Assembly (NCBI GenBank): GCA_029974595.1
Contig: JARKRC010000056.1
Coordinates: 1 to 64,000, forward strand
Source of the DNA: Ereboglobus sp.
GTDB taxonomy: Bacteria > Verrucomicrobiota > Verrucomicrobiia > Opitutales > Opitutaceae
Direction of reading: 5' to 3'
DNA: 64,000 bases
Position numbers and translations under genes: made by a program. The notes beneath the pieces were generated by a model, which saw nothing but the letters and a program-made list of their open reading frames with translations, ran no database searches and had not been told where the DNA came from. Of this stretch, positions 58,390 through 64,000 are shown in pieces (position 1 is the first letter of the stretch; each line of letters begins with the position of its first letter).

Positions 58390-59976
58390 ATGAAAATGAT
58401 TTCAGCCGCCCCTCACATTTCGACCCACGGGCATCGTCGATGGTTGTCCGCGTTTTGCATTGCCGGGTTATTGTTTCAAGCCGTCCTGCCCGCCGTCTGC
58501 GCATCCTCGGACAAAATTGTGCGTTACAGCGAATATGGCGCCGTGGGCGATGGCGTGACCGATGATTTTGACGCGATCGTCAAGACTCATGCCGAGGCGA
58601 ATAAAACGGGCGCAAAGGTGCGCGCCGACGCGGGCGCCACGTATTATATTGGCGGGGCGAAAAAGAGCGCCATCATACAAACCGACACCGACTGGAGCGG
58701 CGCGCGGTTTATCATTGACGACACGAAGGTCGAAAATCGCCAGATCAATGTGTTTCGCGTCTCGTCCACGCTGCCGCCGGTTCAGCTAAAATCCGTGAAA
58801 ACACTCCGGAAAAATCAGGACAAGCTCGACGTGCCGCTTTCGCGCGAGTCGGTTGTGGTTGTGACCGACAGCACAACCAAGCGTTATATACGCATGGGTC
58901 TGAATCAAAACAACGGCTCCGCGCAGACGGATGTGCTTGTTGTCGATAAGAACGGAAGCATAGACAAAAAAACGCCGGTGTTGTGGGACTTTGACAATAT
59001 CACTTCCATAACCGCCCATCCCATTGACTCCGAAACACTGACCGTTCGCGGGGGGCATTTCACGACCATCGCCAACCGGGAGGAGTCGCGCTACGCTTAT
59101 TATGCGCGGGGATTGAATATCACGCGCTCCAATGTGGTCATCGACGGGATCACCCACGCGGTCACAGGGGAGGTTGACCACGGCGCGCCTTACACCGGAT
59201 TTATCATAATAACAAATTGCGCCCGTGTGACCGTGCAGAATTGCATGCTCTCGGGGCGCAAAATCCACTCCACGATAGGGCGCGCCAACGCGCGGGTTTC
59301 GATGGGCTCCTATGACATATCGGTCACCAGGGCCTCGGATGTCACATTCAAGAATTGCAGGCAGTTGAATGATATTCATGACGGGAAATACTGGGGGATA
59401 TTCGGCTCCAATTTCTCAAAGAACATCATCTTTGATAACGTGGAGTTTTCGCGTTTCGACGCGCACATGGGCGTGACCAATGCGACCATAAAAAACTCCG
59501 TCCTCGGGCATCAGGGAATCAATCTCATCGGAAGCGGCGTGTTTCTCGTCGAGAACACCGAGGTTCACGGCAGAAATTTCATCAATTTGCGCAGTGACTA
59601 CGGAAGCACATGGGAGGGCGCGATAATAATACGCAACTGCGAATACACGCCGGACGGCGGCAGGCGCTCGGATGCCGTCCTGATAAACGGCAACAACAAC
59701 GGAAAGCATAATTTCGGATATGTCTGCCATATGCCGAAAAAAATAACAATCGACGGTCTTGTGATAAACGACACCAACCCGCCTGCCAAATACGCAGGCC
59801 CGAAAATCTTCGGCGCGTTCAACAAGGCTTATACAAGCGATGAATACAAGGAGGATTATCCCTATGTGACAACCGGGGAGGTCGAGATAAGGAATCTAAA
59901 AATAAAAAGCGGGAAGCCGCTTGTGAAAAGCAGCAACCCGTTTATGTTTCGCAATGTCAGGGTGACAGAGCGGTGA
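58390..59976 (+). CDS. Secreted right-handed parallel beta-helix protein
   Basis: 528 residues with an N-terminal signal segment (hydrophobic about 18-36, ending VCAS). YGAVGDGVTDDFDAI is the pectate-lyase/GH28-like start (GAxGDGxxDDTxAI). Later segments with NITRSNVVIDGIT, ITNCARVTVQNC and VTFKNC form parallel beta-helix rungs. It probably binds or cleaves a polysaccharide or acts on a phage-tail-like substrate; catalytic residues cannot be assigned. Many ATA isoleucine codons and runs such as ATAATAATA set it apart from GC-rich neighbours. Confidence 0.82.
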   Translation: MKMISAAPHISTHGHRRWLSAFCIAGLLFQAVLPAVCASSDKIVRYSEYGAVGDGVTDDFDAIVKTHAEANKTGAKVRADAGATYYIGGAKKSAIIQTDTDWSGARFIIDDTKVENRQINVFRVSSTLPPVQLKSVKTLRKNQDKLDVPLSRESVVVVTDSTTKRYIRMGLNQNNGSAQTDVLVVDKNGSIDKKTPVLWDFDNITSITAHPIDSETLTVRGGHFTTIANREESRYAYYARGLNITRSNVVIDGITHAVTGEVDHGAPYTGFIIITNCARVTVQNCMLSGRKIHSTIGRANARVSMGSYDISVTRASDVTFKNCRQLNDIHDGKYWGIFGSNFSKNIIFDNVEFSRFDAHMGVTNATIKNSVLGHQGINLIGSGVFLVENTEVHGRNFINLRSDYGSTWEGAIIIRNCEYTPDGGRRSDAVLINGNNNGKHNFGYVCHMPKKITIDGLVINDTNPPAKYAGPKIFGAFNKAYTSDEYKEDYPYVTTGEVEIRNLKIKSGKPLVKSSNPFMFRNVRVTER

Positions 59977-60000
59977 CGGTTAAAGAAGGGAAAGTCCGAG

Positions 60001-60218
60001 AGCCGCGAAGCGGTTCAATATAAATAACCGTGGGTGAAGCCGTCAGGCGGAACCCACGGAAAGACGCCAAAAGGATACGTCCGCGAAGCGGGCGAACCCT
60101 GGCTTTCACTCAGAAAAGTTCGCCCGCTTCGCGGACGTATCTTTTTGTTTGCTGGCCCATGGGTTTCGTCGCTTCGCGACTTCACCCATGGTTATTTATA
60201 TTGAACCGCTTCGCGGCT
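60001..60218. repeat. Composite nested inverted repeat (REP-like)
   Basis: Outer arms 60001-60039 and 60180-60218 are 39-nt inverted copies with one mismatch. A central perfect 24-bp stem pairs 60074-60097 with 60118-60141 around a 20-nt loop and is followed by TTTTTG. Two further local hairpins (CCGTGGGT/ACCCACGG and CCATGGGT/ACCCATGG) sit between. The core CGCGAAGCG or its complement occurs at least five times. It fills the gap after the beta-helix gene; no coding frame is plausible. Confidence 0.85.
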
Positions 60219-60289
60219 CCTTTCCGCTATCCCGAGTCATTACCGAATTCAACTTAACAAAGTAGAATTAGAGCACTTCAAACACCTAA

Positions 60290-61342
<1,053 letters not shown>

Positions 61343-61561
61343 GGTGTTGATGGAGGTTATTGGTTGGATTTTAGGATGAAATGGCGGGGTGTCGGGAAAA
61401 TGAATGCGCCGCGGGCGCGGCGGCAATTAAAAATCCGGGCGGCCCCGCCGAACGCATATTGCGAAAATAATGGAAACGATGCGCATTATTCCATTTCACT
61501 TGCCGGGTTTCGTATCGTAATCTCCGCGCTGTTCACCGAAATCTTTTCTCAAATCACCACC

Positions 61562-62155
61562 ATGAGCATCGCACTTATCGTAACATTGATCGTCGCCGCC
61601 CTCATCGTTCTTTTCGTTGTGGGCATTTACAACAAACTCGTCGGGCTGCGCAACCGGTTCAAAAACGCGTTCGCGCAAATCGACGTGCAACTGCAGCGCC
61701 GCTACGACCTGATCCCGAATCTGGTCGAGACGGCGAAGGGTTACATGAAACACGAGCGCGAGACGCTCGAAGCCGTGATCGCCGCGCGCAACACCGCCTA
61801 CGCCGCGTCGAAGGCGGCGGCTGCGAATCCCGCGGACGGCGGCGCCGTGAAATCGCTACTCCAGGCCGAGTCGGGCCTGGGCGGGGCGCTTTCGCGCCTG
61901 ATGGTTGTCGCCGAGCAATACCCGGACTTGAAGGCCAACCAGAACATGATGCAACTCAGCGAAGAGCTGACCTCGACGGAAAACAAGGTGTCGTTTGCGC
62001 GACAGGCCTACAACGACGCGGTGATGACCTACAACACGCAGCGCGAGGTTTTCCCGTCGGTGATCTTTGCGGGCATGTTCGGCTTCGGGCCGGCGGAGTT
62101 GTTCCAGGTTGAAAACGCAACCGCCCGCCAGGCGCCGAAAGTATCGTTCAATTGA
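61562..62155 (+). CDS. lemA: LemA-family membrane protein
   Basis: 197 residues. One N-terminal transmembrane helix (about 3-23) then a long helical bundle: NKLVGLRNRFKNAFAQIDVQLQRRYDLIPNLVE is diagnostic. The late segment RQAYNDAVMTYNTQREVFPS is also family-typical. Function is poorly known, but LemA is frequently paired with an M48/HtpX-like protease as here, 66 bp downstream. The much longer open frame upstream is antisense of the isomerase gene. Confidence 0.95.
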   Translation: MSIALIVTLIVAALIVLFVVGIYNKLVGLRNRFKNAFAQIDVQLQRRYDLIPNLVETAKGYMKHERETLEAVIAARNTAYAASKAAAANPADGGAVKSLLQAESGLGGALSRLMVVAEQYPDLKANQNMMQLSEELTSTENKVSFARQAYNDAVMTYNTQREVFPSVIFAGMFGFGPAELFQVENATARQAPKVSFN

Positions 62156-62221
62156 TATTTTCCTTGGGAGCGCGGCCGCAAACCGCCGCGTTTCCCGGCA
62201 ATCCTGTCTGTCAATCCGCCC

Positions 62222-64000
62222 ATGGACTTCTTCCAAGCTCAGGACAGCGCGCGCAAACGTTCGGCGCGGCTCGTGTTTTTCTATCTTGCGGCTGTTGTCG
62301 CGATCATCGTCACGGTTTATTGCGTGATCGTGTTCGGGTTCAGGTTCGCGGCTGGAAACAGCGACGGCTCGCACATGTATGATCTGCCGCTTTGGCAGCC
62401 GGATGTGTTCATCGGCACGGCGGTCGTGACAAGCGCGATCATCGGGCTTGGGTCGCTTTTCAAGACGATGTCACTGCGCTCGGGCGGGGGCGTGGTGGCG
62501 CGTTCGGTGGGCGGGGTGCTCGTCTCGCCGAACACGAGCGATCCGCAGCGGCGCAGACTCGTCAACATCGTCGAGGAAATGTCCATCGCCGCCGGCGTGC
62601 GGATGCCGGAGGTCTACGTGCTGCCCGAGGCGGGAATCAATGCGTTTGCCGCGGGTTATTCGCCGGACGACGCGGCGGTGGCTGTCACGCAGGGGGCGCT
62701 CGACACGCTTTCGCGCGACGAATTGCAGGGCGTGGTGGCGCATGAGTTCAGCCACATCCTCAACGGCGACATGCGGCTCAACATCCGGCTGATCGGATTG
62801 CTCTTCGGCATCCTGCTGCTCGCGCTCGTGGGACGGGTGGTGATGCGTATCGGCGTTTCGTCGGGCAGGGGGCGTTCGTCGAAGGACAAGGGGAACGGGG
62901 GCATCGCGATTGCGCTGCTCGGGCTGGCCCTGATCGTCATCGGCTACATCGGTGTGTTTTTCGGGCGGCTCATTCAAGCGGCGGTGTCGCGGCAGCGGGA
63001 ATTCCTGGCGGATGCGTCGGCCGTACAATTCACGCGCAATCCGGACGGCATCGCGGGCGCGCTGAAAAAAATCGGCGCGACTGCGAACAGCTCGTATATC
63101 GAAAATCCGCATGCGACCGAGACGAGCCACCTGTATTTTGCAAGCGCGCTGCGCTCCTCGGCCAGCGGGTTGCTGGCGACGCACCCGCCGCTTGCCGAGC
63201 GGATCAAGGCGATCGATCCGACGTTCGACGGCAATTTCAAGGCCGTGAGGGCCGCACCCGTTCCGCCTGTGTTTCCGCAGCGAAAAGGCGGCGCGCCTGA
63301 AACGCGTCCGCCGCGCATCCCGGGCATGCCGCCCCCGCTGCCCGCCGCGGTGACCGCGCCGGTGTTTCTCGCGGCGCTGTCGGCGGCCGGGGCGCCCGAT
63401 CTGCAAAAAGGCGCGGACATACTCGCGGCGATTCCCGAGGAGTTTCGCGAAGCGGCGCATGATCCCGAACGGGCGCGCCCGGTGCTGCTGGCCTTGCTTT
63501 ATGCGAAGGACGATGCGGCGGTCAGCGCGAAACAGGATGCGGAGGTCGCGCGTGTCTTCAGCACGACGGAGCGGGTTGCGTTCATCGAAATGGCGGCGCA
63601 AATCGAGACCGTGCCCTCATGGGCGCGCATCGCGCTCGGCGACATGGCGCTGGCGTCGATCCGGCATCTGGACGCGCGCTTGATCAGCGCCACGATCGAT
63701 GCCGTTGACGCGTTCATCGAGGCGGACGGCGAGGTGAGCCTGCTGGAGTATGCGTTGCGCAAGGTGATTCATCGCAATCTGCGTCCGCCGGGACGACAGG
63801 GCATTCTGGTCAAATCCTGCGCGCCGCTGGCGGGCGATATCGCCGTCGTGCTGGGCGCGGTCGCGAATACCGGAAACTCTTCCGAGACGGCGAGGCAGCA
63901 TGCGTTTGCCGCGGGCGCGTCCGCAGTCCGCGAGGCCGAGCCGGAGGTCGCCCTGGCGATGCCGGAACAGTCCGGCCAGGGCGCGAAGGAGCTGGTGCGC
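62222..64000 (+). CDS. M48-family (HtpX-like) metalloprotease, cut by window end
   Basis: At least 593 residues with no stop before 64000. Transmembrane helices at about 18-40 and 60-80, then a zinc peptidase with HEFSH (His174, Glu175, His178) and third ligand Glu260 in QREFLADASAV; two more helices lie between (about 192-210 and 227-248). A Pro-rich hinge (about 345-375) leads to a helical C-terminal region with a TerB-like acidic motif (FIEADGEVSLLEYAL). HtpX-like proteases degrade damaged membrane proteins. Probable operon with lemA. Confidence 0.93.
   Translation, partial: MDFFQAQDSARKRSARLVFFYLAAVVAIIVTVYCVIVFGFRFAAGNSDGSHMYDLPLWQPDVFIGTAVVTSAIIGLGSLFKTMSLRSGGGVVARSVGGVLVSPNTSDPQRRRLVNIVEEMSIAAGVRMPEVYVLPEAGINAFAAGYSPDDAAVAVTQGALDTLSRDELQGVVAHEFSHILNGDMRLNIRLIGLLFGILLLALVGRVVMRIGVSSGRGRSSKDKGNGGIAIALLGLALIVIGYIGVFFGRLIQAAVSRQREFLADASAVQFTRNPDGIAGALKKIGATANSSYIENPHATETSHLYFASALRSSASGLLATHPPLAERIKAIDPTFDGNFKAVRAAPVPPVFPQRKGGAPETRPPRIPGMPPPLPAAVTAPVFLAALSAAGAPDLQKGADILAAIPEEFREAAHDPERARPVLLALLYAKDDAAVSAKQDAEVARVFSTTERVAFIEMAAQIETVPSWARIALGDMALASIRHLDARLISATIDAVDAFIEADGEVSLLEYALRKVIHRNLRPPGRQGILVKSCAPLAGDIAVVLGAVANTGNSSETARQHAFAAGASAVREAEPEVALAMPEQSGQGAKELVR

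Overview
The window is GC-rich, densely coded bacterial chromosome. It most resembles Opitutaceae-type Verrucomicrobiota. Pointers are a type III glutamine synthetase, a Minf_1886-family protein, an Oar-like TonB receptor, lipid A synthesis (lpxA, so a Gram-negative envelope), very large autotransporter-associated beta-strand-repeat (PATR) proteins, and few clear Shine-Dalgarno sites. The taxonomic call is inference. I see no rRNA, CRISPR array, prophage or intact insertion sequence.

Layout. 1-3722: a histidine kinase/response regulator pair (minus) divergent from hflX. 3783-4778: tRNA-Gln, an AT-rich gap and a decayed IS110-type transposase fragment. 4799-19735: one 4978-residue autotransporter, the dominant feature, built from repeated modules and ending in a beta-barrel. 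19784-23475: a minus-strand run of glutamine synthetase III, a secreted EEP-family phosphatase/nuclease and a RidA-like protein. 23623-25614: a secreted lactonase-type beta-propeller and an MBL-fold hydrolase. 25615-25933: two copies of a palindromic operator-like site with no obvious target gene. 25934-30260: Hsp20, then a compact MazG-like/tcdA/SRAP operon, facing an AAEX-type exchanger. 30846-35805: chaperone block groL-groS-dnaK plus ndk, all minus. 35885-39428: an Oar-like TonB-dependent receptor behind a highly structured leader. 39600-49002: pyk, serA, lpxA overlapping a membrane-anchored subtilase, a periplasmic protein with two TonB_C domains, and glycogen phosphorylase. 49060-53345: tRNA-Ser, plsY, hrpB, tRNA-Arg and a Minf_1886 protein. 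53350-59976: M16 peptidase, SGNH-like DUF4886 protein, rlmN and an AT-richer secreted beta-helix protein. 60001-60218: a composite hairpin repeat. 60290-64000: sugar isomerase-like protein, lemA and an M48 metalloprotease cut by the window end.

How it fits together. Central metabolism and housekeeping genes (pyk, serA, glnN, glgP, chaperones, tRNAs) are interspersed with many exported or envelope proteins: autotransporter, TonB receptor, subtilase, beta-helix protein, beta-propeller, LemA/M48. This suggests a host- or polymer-associated lifestyle, which is inference. The parts most worth a second look are the modular giant autotransporter with the IS remnant in front of it, the orphan operator pair, the structured leader before the TonB receptor, and three different inverted-repeat elements between genes.
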